Assembly: GCA_037962975.1 (NCBI GenBank)
Contig: CM075671.1
Coordinates: 39,580,501 to 39,644,500 of the forward strand
Length of the DNA: 64,000 nucleotides
Direction: 5' to 3'
From: Clitoria ternatea
Taxonomy: Eukaryota; Streptophyta; Magnoliopsida; Fabales; Fabaceae
Shown: positions 47,250 to 58,860 of the stretch, in pieces
How positions within the stretch are numbered: the stretch's first letter is position 1
Layout: each line of letters opens with the position of its first letter
Notes under the pieces: model-generated
What the model saw: only the letters and a program-made list of their open reading frames with translations
What the model was told of the DNA's origin: nothing
Database searches by the model: none
Position numbers and translations under genes: made by a program

Positions 47250-47627
47250 TTTTTTAATCCTTAAGCTAGTCTTTGTTGTATCCATCCTTGCATGTATCTT
47301 GTTTAATAAAATTTTGCTTTATGTTTAATCTCTCTTTTCAGTTTCTATTTATTTTTTGATGATGCCAAAGGGGGAGATAATATCTAAAATCAACATCTAT
47401 ATTTATCCTTGTTAAATTGCATGATTAAGGGGGAGCTTTATAAATATTTCTTTATAACAAGTAATATCTATTGATGATATGTTATCTTTTTATCAAGAGG
47501 TATCTTAGTAATTAATGCATTAAAATCATAATTAAATTTGATAGGGGGAGTTTTATGCTTTATAATTGTTATGAAACTAACACCCCAAGAGATGAACAAT
47601 TGTTGTCATCATCAAAAAGGGAAAGAA
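47250..47627 (+). other. SIRE 3' region with repeated GGGGGAG and polypurine tract
   Basis: GGGGGAG occurs at about 47369, 47429 and 47543, each after an A-rich lead, like extra purine-tract copies. The tract that abuts the LTR is AAAAAGGGAAAGAA at 47614-47627. Confidence 0.8.
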
Positions 47628-49183
47628 TGTGTTTGTATGTTGAAACAAGTTTTGATAAATGACAAACAATTGAAGATTCAAGTTAAATTAATTATGATTG
47701 ATAAATACAAAGGATGTTGTACAAAGCAATTAATGAAAAATCAGAAGCATGAAGATCAAGCTAATATGGGTCAAGAAAATCAGACAATTTACTGTTCTAA
47801 ATTCAAAGAAACAAGAAATAATATTGAGGATCAGTAGGATGAAGAATCATGAAAAACATAATCAGAAAAGGTACAAATACAAATGGTTGGGTCAAAAACA
47901 TGAAAAATAATACCAGGAGGGCCAAAACACAATTATTTTAAAAAGGAACAGGCTGGGAATCAATTCCCATTACCAGGAATCGACTCATGTGTGTGAAAAA
48001 TCTTGGGAATCGATTTCTCCTTGCTAGGGATCGATTCATGTGCATTAAATTACCTGGGAATCGATTCAGCTCATTCAGGAATCAATTCATGCTACTTTTG
48101 AGGTTGAGAATCGATTCATCACTTATAAGAATCGATTCATGATGTTCTTGAAGGCTGGGAATCGATTCATATGATGCAGGAATTGATTCCTATGTGAGTG
48201 ACTGCCTGGAAATGTGAAAACACCATTTCGAGTTTTCAAAAGCTTAAACTGCGCAGATTCTTTTAAGGTTCAAAATTGAGACAGCCTTACGCATTAATTA
48301 AGGAAGACATTCGTATCCTTCAAGTCAAAAAACATGAAAGGAAACATGGAGGCAAACAAATCATAAATCAGTGGCATAAATTAAGGAACCAGGATTGAAA
48401 GCCTTGCCTTTGAATTGCCTATAAATAGAGAAGAAGTAAAGAGGCAGAGAAACACTAACGCAACAACAAAAAATTCCTTGCTTCCTTCTTGCTCTCTTAT
48501 TCTCTCTAAGCTTAAGCTCTCTGATTCTTTTATTTGCAATTAATTTTTAGGAGTTATATTGTGAGAAAAATATTTTCTTGAGTGCTAAATTTGCATATCC
48601 TTTTCTAAGAGAGGAAAAATATTTTTCAAGTGATTAAAATTTGTATATCCACTCTATTGAGAGAGTCACACTTGTAAAATCACATATACAAATTCTGAGA
48701 ATTTTTGGGTTGGGTTTCAATCTTGTAATTGAGAGATTGTGAGATTGGGTGGGTTGCCCTTTTGCTTGTGAGGATTAAACTCTTGAGTATGGGACACTAA
48801 GAAGCTGTAATTGCTCAAAGCGTGTATCTCAAATTCTCAATAGTGGAATCCTTCAAGTGGGTTGCTTGAAGGAGAGACGTACACCGGTGTAGTGGAACTT
48901 GTTATATCGGTTTACAAATCTCTCTTCCTTAAACTCCTTTATTATTTTGATTTAATTTGCTTGGTAACTTAAGTGCACTAGTAACTTAATACAAATTGTG
49001 TTAAAATCATTTATTACTTTTTAAGTGCTAAAATAGCTTCGTAATTAATTTGATATTATTGTTCTTCTGTGTATTATTCTTATTTATCAAATTGATTACA
49101 AAAGAATTAATTTCAAAAGCATTCCAACGAAAATTTACTCAATTCACCCCCCCTCTTGAGTAATTAAGGCCACTTGGTTAACA
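47628..49183 (+). repeat. SIRE 3' LTR, 1556 bp
   Basis: Begins TGTGTTTGTATGTTG and ends TTGGTTAACA, then the GGTAT duplication. It differs from the 5' LTR at many more positions than the Tekay LTRs differ from each other, including small indels and an extra word copy near 48034, so the SIRE insertion is clearly older. Confidence 0.95.
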
Positions 49184-49664
49184 GGTATAAGCCAAGTAAG
49201 AATCAAGGGGACACCATAGCAGCAAGATCTCTTAAGAAGTGAAAGAAAAATAAGGTTGCCTTAGTTGTCGTCTTTTATTTGTAAAGACTTTGGGGGTAAT
49301 GATTCAGAAGGTGAACCAACACGGACCAAAAGAAGCAATGGAATATGAAACGACGCAGTCCATGACTTCTAAAGAGGAATGACGTTTGGTTGTGAAATGA
49401 CGTAGCTGCTTTGATACCTTGAGAGACTAAGTGTCGCACTACTACGAGGGAGGGGGCCACATGCCATTACTTTAAATTTTAAAAAATAAAATTTGGTTAT
49501 TCTAAAACTCTTTCATTTTTCACGTCCGAATCATTCCTTTGAAAAAGTTGGAAATTGGAATACCCTGGGAAAAGTAAGTTACAAAGTTAATAAAGAATAA
49601 AGAGATTGACACCAGATGTAGCCCACTATAACAACACTGACATTACAATAAGCTAGGGGGCAAA
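49184..49664 (+). mobile_element. Tat-lineage element, 3' non-coding part (right half)
   Basis: Continues the element broken at 26432. It has no gene; the frame at 49275-49460 on minus is weak and unsupported. It ends with a purine tract (AGGGGG at 49655-49660) just before an LTR. Confidence 0.6.
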
Positions 49665-50180
49665 TGATCTGGTGTCTATACCGACCCTTAGACTTAAGGA
49701 TGACACACTAAAGGTAAAAGGCATCGATCCAATAAGATACCATAAACTGGTGGATAACACGACCGATATGCCTACTGATGGATACCAGTCAAAAGTATGC
49801 TAGAAAGTCAGACCCTCTAAGTAAAGGGTGCAACTTGACTGAAAAATAGTCTGGTTTGTCAAATCACAAGTTGGACCTTCGCAAAGGCTATAAATATCAT
49901 CATTTTTAAGGAATTAAGGAAGTCAGTTTTATTACTTTTAATGCTTTGGTATCGTTGATTTCATATCGACTTAAGCTTAGGAAAGTCTTTGCAAGTACCA
50001 CCACCACATGTTCCTGAACTAACGATTTGGGAATCCCAAATGGCATAGTCAAAGACATTGGGTTCCCACTGAGCCAGTGTAATTTAATATCGGATTCCCA
50101 CTAAACCAGCATAAAAGAGAGAGAACATGAGATTCCATACTGGTTACGAGAGTATCCAGGTCCGCATACTAGACAGTTCA
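49665..50180 (+). repeat. Tat-lineage 3' LTR, 516 bp
   Basis: Begins TGATCTGGTGTCTATACCG and ends AGACAGTTCA. The ends resemble those of the 804-bp Tat LTRs at 58861 and 60411 (TGATCCGG...CCAGTTCA), but the interior differs, so it is a related family. TATA box TATAAATA at 49888-49895. The right flank is ATGTC; the mate LTR is not identified. Confidence 0.7.
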
Positions 50181-50652
50181 ATGTCTTATACTTAATTTTA
50201 CAAAAAAATTAATTAATATAAAACTTAATAAACCGATCATATATATCCAAACCGTATTTGATCGAATCGAATGTCATCATATATTTTAAATGAACCGCAA
50301 CTTAATAATGTGATCGGATAAGATAATATTTTATCTTAAAACCAAAGTGATAAACACTCAAAGACCTTTCCGATTCTTATTCACCCCTAAACCTTTACAA
50401 TTCTTATTTCCCAGTGTATATATAATATTTTTATTAATAATACTTTAGATGAATTAGATCATAGATGAATGCTTATAAAGGTAGACATAGTTAAATATCA
50501 TTCATCTCATCACACAAGTTCTTTACATTGTTATAATTTGAACTTGTAACTTTATAACCACTAATAAACCAATCAATAATTCATATTTACTAGAAAATGT
50601 AATTTCAAGTTTGCAATCATTAACTTATATCATCAAATGATAACTATTACTA
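50181..50652. other. Unassigned AT-rich DNA
   Basis: Flank of the Tat LTR. I see no coding similarity, repeat or regulatory motif in it. Confidence 0.5.
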
Positions 50653-51182
50653 AGGGTGTCAATTGGACGCATGTGCTCAACGATGAAGGAAGACACCACA
50701 TGGCGAATGAGTTAGTGGTTGTGGATTACAAAACAGATGGGTCCATCGGGTTCAGGCTCACCCCGTCAAATCCCGCCAAAAAAACAAGTTAGTCTGTCTT
50801 GCCTAAATAAAAGGGACAAAAATTAGGACCTGACCCACTAATTTTTTTAAAAAAAAGTATGTCAAATTAAGATAAAAATCTAAAATATTTTTTTACAAAA
50901 ATCAAAGAAAATATTATTAAAACAAATATGCAAATAGTAAGACATGTCACTTTTTTCTAATTTTAGAAAATAAAAATATATATTCTAATAAAATAAAGTA
51001 TGAATTATTTTATTATTAATATTTAGATTTTTTTAGGTGGGGACCTGTCAGGCCAACTCGTCCTACCAAGGTTTTGGTCCGCTAAACTGGCAGGCCGGGC
51101 CATGGCATGATGACGGGCTATCTTGCCCACTCCACCTATTTTGGCGGGTAAGTCCAACGGGTCTGACCTATTTTGCCACCCT
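50653..51182. mobile_element. hAT-like MITE, 530 bp
   Basis: Starts AGGGTGTCAATTGG and ends TTTTGCCACCCT, giving terminal inverted repeats AGGGTG(T/G)CAA. The flanks TATTACTA (50645-50652) and TATTACAC (51183-51190) agree at six of eight positions, consistent with a hAT-type 8-bp duplication. The ends are GC-richer with GGCGGG/GGGTC phrases. No transposase. Confidence 0.55.
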
Positions 51183-51330
51183 TATTACACAAGTAGTTAG
51201 TTATGTTTGCTAGGTCTTCTGCCTTCGAGGTTTCTTTTATATTTATTATTTTCTCTACCGTGGGTTGATTCATTTATGTACCATAAGAAATTAAAAATAT
51301 TATTTAAAATTTATATCATATACTACGATA

Positions 51331-51633
51331 TACTCTCTTCGATCTTTTCTATAAAATTTTATTATATCATTTCATAAATATTAAGAAATTTAGTTAGTCT
51401 AATTGAATGCATTTAATTTACTAATATGTTTTTGTTAAACTTCCAAATGCACCATTCATATTAATTAAGAGATAGATGAATGTTTCAAATTTTATTGATA
51501 TCAAGAAAAAAGATGTAATTAATAAAGATATGAATATTAAGAAATAATACACATTGTAAATTGAGAAAAATCTTATTAAAAGGATTAAGAAAAACTCCAA
51601 AATAGGGTCTTATAAAAAGGACCAACAAAAGTA
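51331..51633. mobile_element. Possible second MITE
   Basis: The left edge, CTCTTCGATCTTTTCTATAAAA, and the reverse complement of the right edge (GGTCCTTTTTATAAGACCC, then outward TTGTTGG) are similar over about 25 bases. AT-rich core without a gene. Exact ends and target duplication are unclear. Confidence 0.4.
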
Positions 51634-51756
51634 ATTTTTTTAAGTAAATCAAACATGATTTTTAATGTACCATCGAGGTTGGTTTAAGTGGTACATGCAT
51701 GCTTGATTCCCCTTAGGCAAGGTCTTAGGTTCATGTGATCCACTCACTTTAATTGT

Positions 51757-51952
51757 GTGTATCCCTTTACAACTAATCAAGCTTTAAACCTTTCTACAAT
51801 GCAATCAGCCATGTATTTGATTTTATAAACCCATTTGCATCCTGAGGGAGTGACTCCTTAAGGTGGATTCACTAAGGTCTATGTTTGATTTTGTTTGAGA
51901 GTAACCAATTCAGTATTCATAGCATTTCTCCAATATTGATTTTTACAGGCTT
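51757..51952 (-). pseudogene. Copia RT fragment (left piece)
   Basis: Minus-strand translation gives NQYWRNAMNTELVTLKQNQT, then GCKWVYKIKYMADCIVERFK and LVVKGYTQLK with stops between, the start of a copia RT. It is cut on the right by the large solo LTR; the N-terminal side of the same protein is found at 58711-58860 beyond that LTR. On the left, similarity ends near 51757. Confidence 0.85.
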
Positions 51953-52260
51953 TGTAAGGACGCTCCCCGATCCCCCGGACCCAAATCCCAATGTAGTTAA
52001 CAATTAAATCAATAAAAATACAAATAATTTTTTTGCGTTTTAAAACCCCAATAATGTACCCTTACATCAAGAACCGAACCATGGAAAATCGAAGACTGAA
52101 GTTTTTAGGATTAAGAAAAATCGATCGAGAAATAATTACCCCAATTATTGGAGAAATTTGTGTACACAGGGCATACGTCTAGTCTCATATATAAAGATAT
52201 GAGAAAAGGCCCAAAAGTAAAGAAAGGAAAAGAAAGTTTTATTTCAGGTGGTCTAACTTA

Positions 52261-52564
52261 AACGAGGCAACTCTCGCTTAAGCGAGCCCTCAACCATTGC
52301 TTGAGCGAGCATAAGCTCGCCTAGGCGAGCAAGACTAAAGTATCAGACCCCTAATATGAGCTTGAGTGACACCTCACTCGCTCAAGCAAATATCCAACAG
52401 AATCAAACCATTTCAATCTCGCTCGAGCGAACACTCGCTCACTTGAGTGAAAAATCCTACAGAATCAATTCCTTGTATACTCGCTTGAGCAAGACCACGC
52501 CCGCTTGAGCGAAAAAGGACTCGAGAGCACATATACGATTAGGACCCTTCTCGCTTGAGCGAGG
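52261..52564. repeat. CTCGCTTGAGCGAG word cluster
   Basis: About twelve copies of (A/C)TCGCT(C/T)GAGCGA and shortened variants within 300 bases. The best copies, such as CTCGCTTAAGCGAG and TCGCTCGAGCGA, are perfect or near-perfect palindromes. Confidence 0.9.
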
Positions 52565-52929
52565 TTATCAGAAATGTAGATTTTTATGCATATATAAATT
52601 ATTTTACATGACACACCAAAATGCAAATGGCAAGGCTTTGTCCTAAACATAATGTAGATATATATTCACATGCATAAATGTGACTTGCTCTAACCAGTCT
52701 CATCCAATAACTCATTTCATAGGTTAAGTTATGATTCTATTCACATTACAAGTCTTTACCAGCTAACTAGACATGCCAATTTTACAATCACGACCAATCG
52801 GCTACAACTGACCATGCACACAAGTTTCATACATACATTATGGGTTATAGATGACCTCTATATGATGTCTTGTCCATTGAATGGAAATGTGACCTACTCA
52901 CTTCCATGCCTTACATACAACTCACAATA

Positions 52930-52931
<2 letters not shown>

Positions 52932-52972
<41 letters not shown>
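52932..52972. repeat. (AT)20 microsatellite
   Basis: Uninterrupted AT dinucleotide run. The Tyr/Ile-rich frames overlapping it (52814-53055) are not genes. Confidence 0.95.
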
Positions 52973-52974
<2 letters not shown>

Positions 52975-55129
52975 CACAAATGCACTATCAGTGGATATAA
53001 ACTTCATAATATCATCATTCATTCTCTAATATGGCATACAACCAATGCATCTTAATTAATATCAACCATTATTAATTTCATGACCAGAATTTAGCATTGA
53101 AGGTACTTGAGGCCTAATTTTCCCATAGGGCCTACAAAATAGATTTTCATTTCTATCGCAAGTTGTCATATACAAAACATATATGTAATGTGCTTTTTCT
53201 TACACATTCGTTGGCCAAGGCTCAAAAGCTTCCTTCTAATATTTACCTTCACTAAACTTATCCTTCAAAAAGAGTAGGATTTTAGCATACCTACATCAAC
53301 CTAAAAAAATGACAACTAAGAGGTTAGTAACATATACCAAATGAATCAATATCATATATTATGATAGTACATAAATACCTGTGCATAACATATATTCCTC
53401 AATAGAACCATATGCTTCAACCATGCACACAACATTATCCCACACATAATTTTGCCATCAATCATTATAATTATAGCACATGTACCAAATAGTTAGATAT
53501 TGTTTCCTTAGTAAATCTCTTCATTCACAGCCATCCATTTAAGGTTAATACTATAAATCTTTTCCATTTTTTTATCAGTCATCCATCGCCACTACGGGCT
53601 ACCATGTTCAGCATATCTCTGGCTATATACAAATGCTCTTATTGTTAATGCATGTGTATAAGGGAATCAATATTAAATCACAGATCTGACTATGGGAAAT
53701 AACATCATGTAACATGTGGGTCAAGCATAGGTATGCTACTATACCCCTACTACAGTAGTAAATATGTACACTTGTCTCTTAATTTTGTATGCATAACACT
53801 ATTTTTTACTGGTACCAAACCGCTACCGCCCATATGTAGCACTAGTCACCTCGTGACTTGCGGATCAACTACATAGCCTCACTTGCCAAAATTCCTAGGG
53901 CCCCTCCCGAACACACATCGAGAGAGCCGCGCCCCATAGGGACACCGAGGTTACTTGCACATCGTAGAGCCGCCCACCCACTAGGCCCGCCATATAGGAT
54001 GCCTCGCCACCAAACTATGGATAGCTTCGTGATTCCACTGAATCACTAGGGAACAATAATAACTTACCCATGTGTTGGGCCGCCCTTTCACTGGACCCGC
54101 CTATTGGAACCCCTAACATTCCAAAGCAGACAGTGTAATGATATGCTATAGATGCAAATGCAGATCAATGCATTCTCACAGTGTGTATCCTAAAATGCCA
54201 CTTCATAATTATCAACTCATCACCATTACTTAGTGGATTTCAATATTATCATCATTCTCAATTATTACTAATTATTATTAGATTTCATTCACATATATGG
54301 TTAGTGGCAACAATATTCATCAATTTCATCAACGCACATATCATGGGATGTTCACACATTTATATTTAATTCAATCATGATTATAGCATCAATCATAAGC
54401 AATTCACAATGCCATGAAACAAAATCAACATCATAATCATTATCCCACATATCATTCACCACATAACATAAACCATTCCAAATCTATTTTAAATCGTATA
54501 TTTCATCAATACATTCATACAAGCCAAATTATGGAAACGCATCCATACATATACATCAATAATGGATGAAATTATACATTTAGAAAATGTTACCCCACAC
54601 AATTTACCACACAATTAATTTTATTTAAACCACCAAGATTTGAATGTTTTAAGTTAACTACTTGGTAAAACAACCTTAATTAATACAAACAGACCCAAAA
54701 ATTTCAAGAAAATTTTTCGCGATTAAATCTGAATTCAGAGTAAGGATTTAAAAGTACTTAATTTAATTATTAAATTATGGTAATAATAAGCTCATGGCAA
54801 TTTTCAACATTGAGACATGGAAATGTTTCAACTTTAGTCTTAAAATAGGGAAACATGCCACCAATATCGCCTATTAATCCCAATTTGAAAATCATAAAAA
54901 GTTGGGTTCAAAACCCTCTTAAACTTGAGTTTTTCAATGTAGTGGGTCCTGTGTTTTATGCCTCATGAGAGTTAAAAAACTCCAATTAAGGTAAGACCAA
55001 TTGTCACACCTCCATAACATAATTATCTACAACTTTCATGGAGATGTCAGAGGCCAAAAATGTAATTAAGATGCCCAAACGGGCCAAAAACAGTAAGTGA
55101 AAAGCAACAGTTGGAAATTTCTGATAGTG

Positions 55130-55250
55130 GGGAAATCCACTGGCCGTGGATCCCACTGTTTGGACCACCTAAAATGGTCATTTTTTCTACATTTTGAGGC
55201 AGAACGATCCACTGGCTGTGGGAATTCCCATTGGCCGTGGATCTCGCTGC
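55130..55250. repeat. CCACTGGCCGTGG short repeat
   Basis: Three copies of (C/T)CCACTGGC(C/T)GTGG(A/G) or CCCATTGGCCGTGG at about 55136, 55208 and 55228. The word contains the palindrome CCACTGGCCGTGG with one mismatch. It explains the overlapping frames on both strands at 55047-55307. Confidence 0.75.
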
Positions 55251-55621
55251 TGCAAGCATTATTCTGCAGCTTTTTGGACCCTTAAGTTTTTGCCAACTTC
55301 TAGACAACCTATCTCTTTCATTTTAAATCCAATGATCATGAAATTTTAACACAAGCTATATTACATCATTTGTGATGTGTAGCCACTAGCCGCACTCAAA
55401 AATTCCTAAAAACGAGGATGTTATGCGTAAAAACGCGTTTGGCTTATTTTGGGACATTTTTGGCAACCAAGGAGTCATTTCTCAATGGAATTGACCAATT
55501 CTAGTTTCTACAAGTCACAAATCATGTACAAATGCTATTAAAACTATTCTATGCCATTCAATCCTCATAATTTGATATTTGACTACCTCAGTTGCTCAAT
55601 TATGCATGAAAACCATATGAT

Positions 55622-57638
55622 TGTAACATTTTCATGACTCTAACACATAGTCAATATCATTGCTCAAACCACGACAATTCCTGGACATATCCATCAATAT
55701 AGAATCAGATACGTGTCCACAATTCCTGGATATAGAAAGTTCATATGTAAATGGTGGGACCATCCATGGTCTCCACTCTCCATTGTGATTACATAACATC
55801 ATTATCCATCAAACAACAAGTATATGTTATAAATGTTATAAGCTTTCAAGTGAAGCTATCAATTACCTAGTCCACTAACATTCACACATACACATATACA
55901 TATATATCCATCATACAAGTATGTTTAAGAGCCGGCCAAGGCAACTATGAAATAACTATGTGCATCATGTACATTACACAAATATATATTATGCTCCACG
56001 CTTAGCTGAGTGATCTCTCATCATTCTCCACTACGTCCTAAGTACACTGAAAATATATCCACAAATAGGGGTGAGCATTATACATAATAAATGACAGTCA
56101 TAATACCGATTCAATTATCCATTCTTCTAATCATATAATGAAATATTACAATTGAACATTACATAAGCTACCTTTTAACATTGTTCATTCACATCATAAT
56201 ACTATATCCTCATGTTATTCTCAATATCATTCATATATGCATATACATATTCATTCAACTAGATCCAATTATTCATTATTAAGTTTTGTGTTGCAACACT
56301 GGCTCTCAGCCATATACTCAGCTCTCAGCTGATCCGGCCATTTTATTGGTACCAAACTATTTGCCCTTTCACGTAAAACAATCACTCTCAGTGACAACTG
56401 TTGTGTTACGAGCTAACCTCGAGTCTCGCTTAAGAGGTTTGCCTTGAGTCCCACCCAAGGTCTTTTATGGAATCTTCGAAACCACATAACATATAGAATC
56501 TCATTCATGTATATATACACCATCACATAAAGCATCTCATGCTATCAAATGGTATCATCACAATCATTCACTTGCTTCACATACAAGAACACATCATGAA
56601 TATATATTTCTTTATATCTTATGCATATAGACACTAATCTAATCAAGTAATACATATCATAAAATTCATAATCATTGATTAAATCATACATAATTCAACA
56701 TATCAATAAACCTTGAATCTGTCTATAAACCATGCATTTAAAATGTAAAAGCTCCCCTTACCTCGAATAGAGAATTCCCAAAAGCTCCAAGAGCTATCGA
56801 ACCTTACTAATCGCGAATCATAGGCCTTGATCTCTATTCCTCGAATCAAACAACTTCCTAAAATTAATAATACATGTACTTAAACACTGTATTCGATATT
56901 AACTTTGCATTTAGATCAATAAACGTCAAACCACAATCATTTTCGGTATGTTTTAACTTACCGACAAGCTTCGATGACTTTCGATATTTGATTTTGATTA
57001 ACTGCGAACTCCGAAATCCTCTAAAACTCTCCGAAGCTACCATATTTCATTGAAACAACCATTATTAAGCTTCAATCCTAAAGGATTAACAATTCAAGAA
57101 GCCATTTGATTTCACTTTTCCATGAAAAGCTTAGGGTCCTTGAAGACCTAAGCTCTTCACTTATGCCAATGGCTTCCAATTACTTTAAAATTTCACATAA
57201 TTGAATGAATTAAAGAATAGAAACAAAAGTAGACCAAAATCCATGATGGGTATTCATAATCTCACCTCTAATTGTCGATTCAAGCTTTCTCCCTTAAGCC
57301 TTGGCTTCCAACGTAAAAGAAAGAAAGAAGAAAGGCTTGATTTCACTTCAATTGGATGGATTTGAGAGAAATTAAAAAAGAAAGGGATTATAGATACTAA
57401 TTGGAAGGGATGGAAAAGTAGAAGCAAGGTCTCTTGCTCTCAGTTGCCAACGAAATGAAATTGGAGGAAAAAAGAAGGGATTTTCAATTTTAAATAACTT
57501 AGGGACGCGTTGGTCATTACGGCAATTATTAGGGATGTGTTCATTATTTTAGCAATTGTTCTAATTAATCTCCTATTTTTCTTTAAATCCCTCTTTTAAC
57601 CATGCTTTGATAATAAATCCTATTTTTAAGATGTTACA
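55622..57638 (-). mobile_element. Probable nested LTR inside the large solo LTR
   Basis: Begins TGTAACATTTTCATG and ends TTTTTAAGATGTTACA, the terminal pattern of this LTR group. Removing it leaves 4741 bp for the outer LTR, close to the 4965 bp of its relative, and the relative lacks matching sequence here. The flanks (ATGAT and CTTGG) do not form a duplication, so one boundary may be wrong or the ends have diverged. Confidence 0.45.
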
Positions 57639-58710
57639 CTTGGTGTCTATGCCATTATTATTATCAAACTACTTTCTATTTCATTTATTTCACCACAACC
57701 ACCATGAGTTTGGTGTTCATATTTATTAATGCATATTCAATGCAACACCCATTAATGGGTCTCTACATTAATGGCCATCTACCCTTAATAACACCTCCTC
57801 CCATCATTAATATCACTCTCCCTACATTAATAACAACATTACATATATTTTCCCTAAATCCAAGGGTTAGGGTTTCATCAAAACCCTACAATCACTATTA
57901 ATGTTCATCTTCTTCCATCACAATAAATGCTATTTTCGTGTACCCTAATGCATCCTCATAAAACCACACATTTATCACACCCTACCTTAGGGTTTTGCAT
58001 AATAATGGCTCCTATTCAATAACTCATACCAATAACACTATTTCCAATCAAAATAACCTATACCCTAGGGTTTGAGCTCAAGAAAATGGTAAGGGAACTT
58101 ACTTCAAGCCAAAGAGAAGTGAACTTCCAAGAGAGAGAGAAATGAAAATGAAGAGTGGAAAAAGAAAGCTTTCAATCACCATAATCTCCTCCTTGCATTC
58201 AAGAAGGAAACAAAATGGGGGAAAACAATGGGTATACACACACTTGATGTGTCTTGGAAGTGGGGAAAAAAGAGAAATAAGGAAGAGATGAGAAAAGGAA
58301 AAGAGAAGGGCTTCTTGCCTTTGGAGAAGAGAGTAACAAAAGTTGTGACGAAAAAGAGGGAAATTAGAGTCATAATGAGTTCCCATTAAAATTTCTCCGT
58401 TTTACAATAAATAAGACCATTGTATGGGCTCATTACTTATCTAAAAGTTATTTTGAATGTATAATCGTATTCATATTAATATCCTTGATAGCGCTAACCA
58501 ACGGTACCTCAATCAGAGATACTTGGTCTAACATCTATATTTTAATCGGGTATTACATTCAGCTCTTTAAGCCTCGATAATTTATGAGTAGTCATAATAA
58601 ATCCCAATTTAATTATTTTTAAATTTTGGAACATCAATCAATTCATATTTAATTATTTTACTGATTATTCCTTTCAATCAAATATTTATTTAAATTTTAG
58701 GGATGTTACA

Positions 58711-58860
58711 AGCTTGCTGATAGGATGTTGGTTCTTGAATTGAACTAACTATTAAATAGAAATTTTTGTATAAACGAGAATAATGATCATAAGACAAAAC
58801 AGAAGAAATTAAGTGAACAATACCACTTGATGTATTTATATCATTTCCATTTTAAGTAGC
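58711..58860 (-). pseudogene. Copia polyprotein fragment (middle piece)
   Basis: Minus-strand translation includes SYDHYSRLYKNFYLIVSSIQ followed by EPTSYQQA, the conserved lead-in to copia RT. It joins in frame to the RT piece at 51757-51952 across the solo LTR. The other side is broken by the 804-bp LTR, again with a target duplication. Confidence 0.85.

Larger units (their letters stand above)
26433..49183 (+). mobile_element. SIRE/Maximus-type copia element, complete but split
   Basis: Two matching LTRs (1543 and 1556 bp) in direct orientation, flanked by GGTAT at 26428-26432 and 49184-49188, a perfect 5-bp duplication. Internal order is PBS, gag, protease, integrase, RT-RNase H, env-like ORF, purine tract: the copia order (integrase before RT) with the extra 3' ORF typical of SIRE. 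A Tekay gypsy element sits inside the protease region (29863-42454). Without it the SIRE element is about 10.2 kb, a normal size for the family. Several stops plus an Asp-to-Asn change in the RT active site make it inactive. Confidence 0.95.
51953..58710 (-). mobile_element. Chromovirus-like solo LTR, 6758 bp including a nested LTR
   Basis: Reads TGTAAGGACGCTCCCCG at the left and GGGATGTTACA at the right on the + strand. Flanks are GGCTT (51948-51952) and AGCTT (58711-58715), a 5-bp duplication with one mismatch. The copia RT frame continues from one flank to the other once the insertion is ignored, so both ends are exact. Large parts align with the LTR at 12127-17091, which is 4965 bp; the excess is explained by an internal insertion at about 55622-57638. 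It carries a CTCGCTTGAGCGAG word cluster. No PBS or body is next to it, so it is a solo LTR. Confidence 0.85.

Noticed and set aside
58099..58386. 95-codon minus-strand frame with Phe/Leu runs
   Set aside because: Lies in the promoter-proximal, GA-rich end of the solo LTR; low complexity. The same kind of frame is found at 16442-16768 in the related LTR.
12127..58710. The two related minus LTRs (12127-17091 and 51953-58710) as the two ends of one giant element
   Set aside because: The left one has a PBS on its left side, so its body runs left; the right one has its own target duplication in a copia gene and no body.
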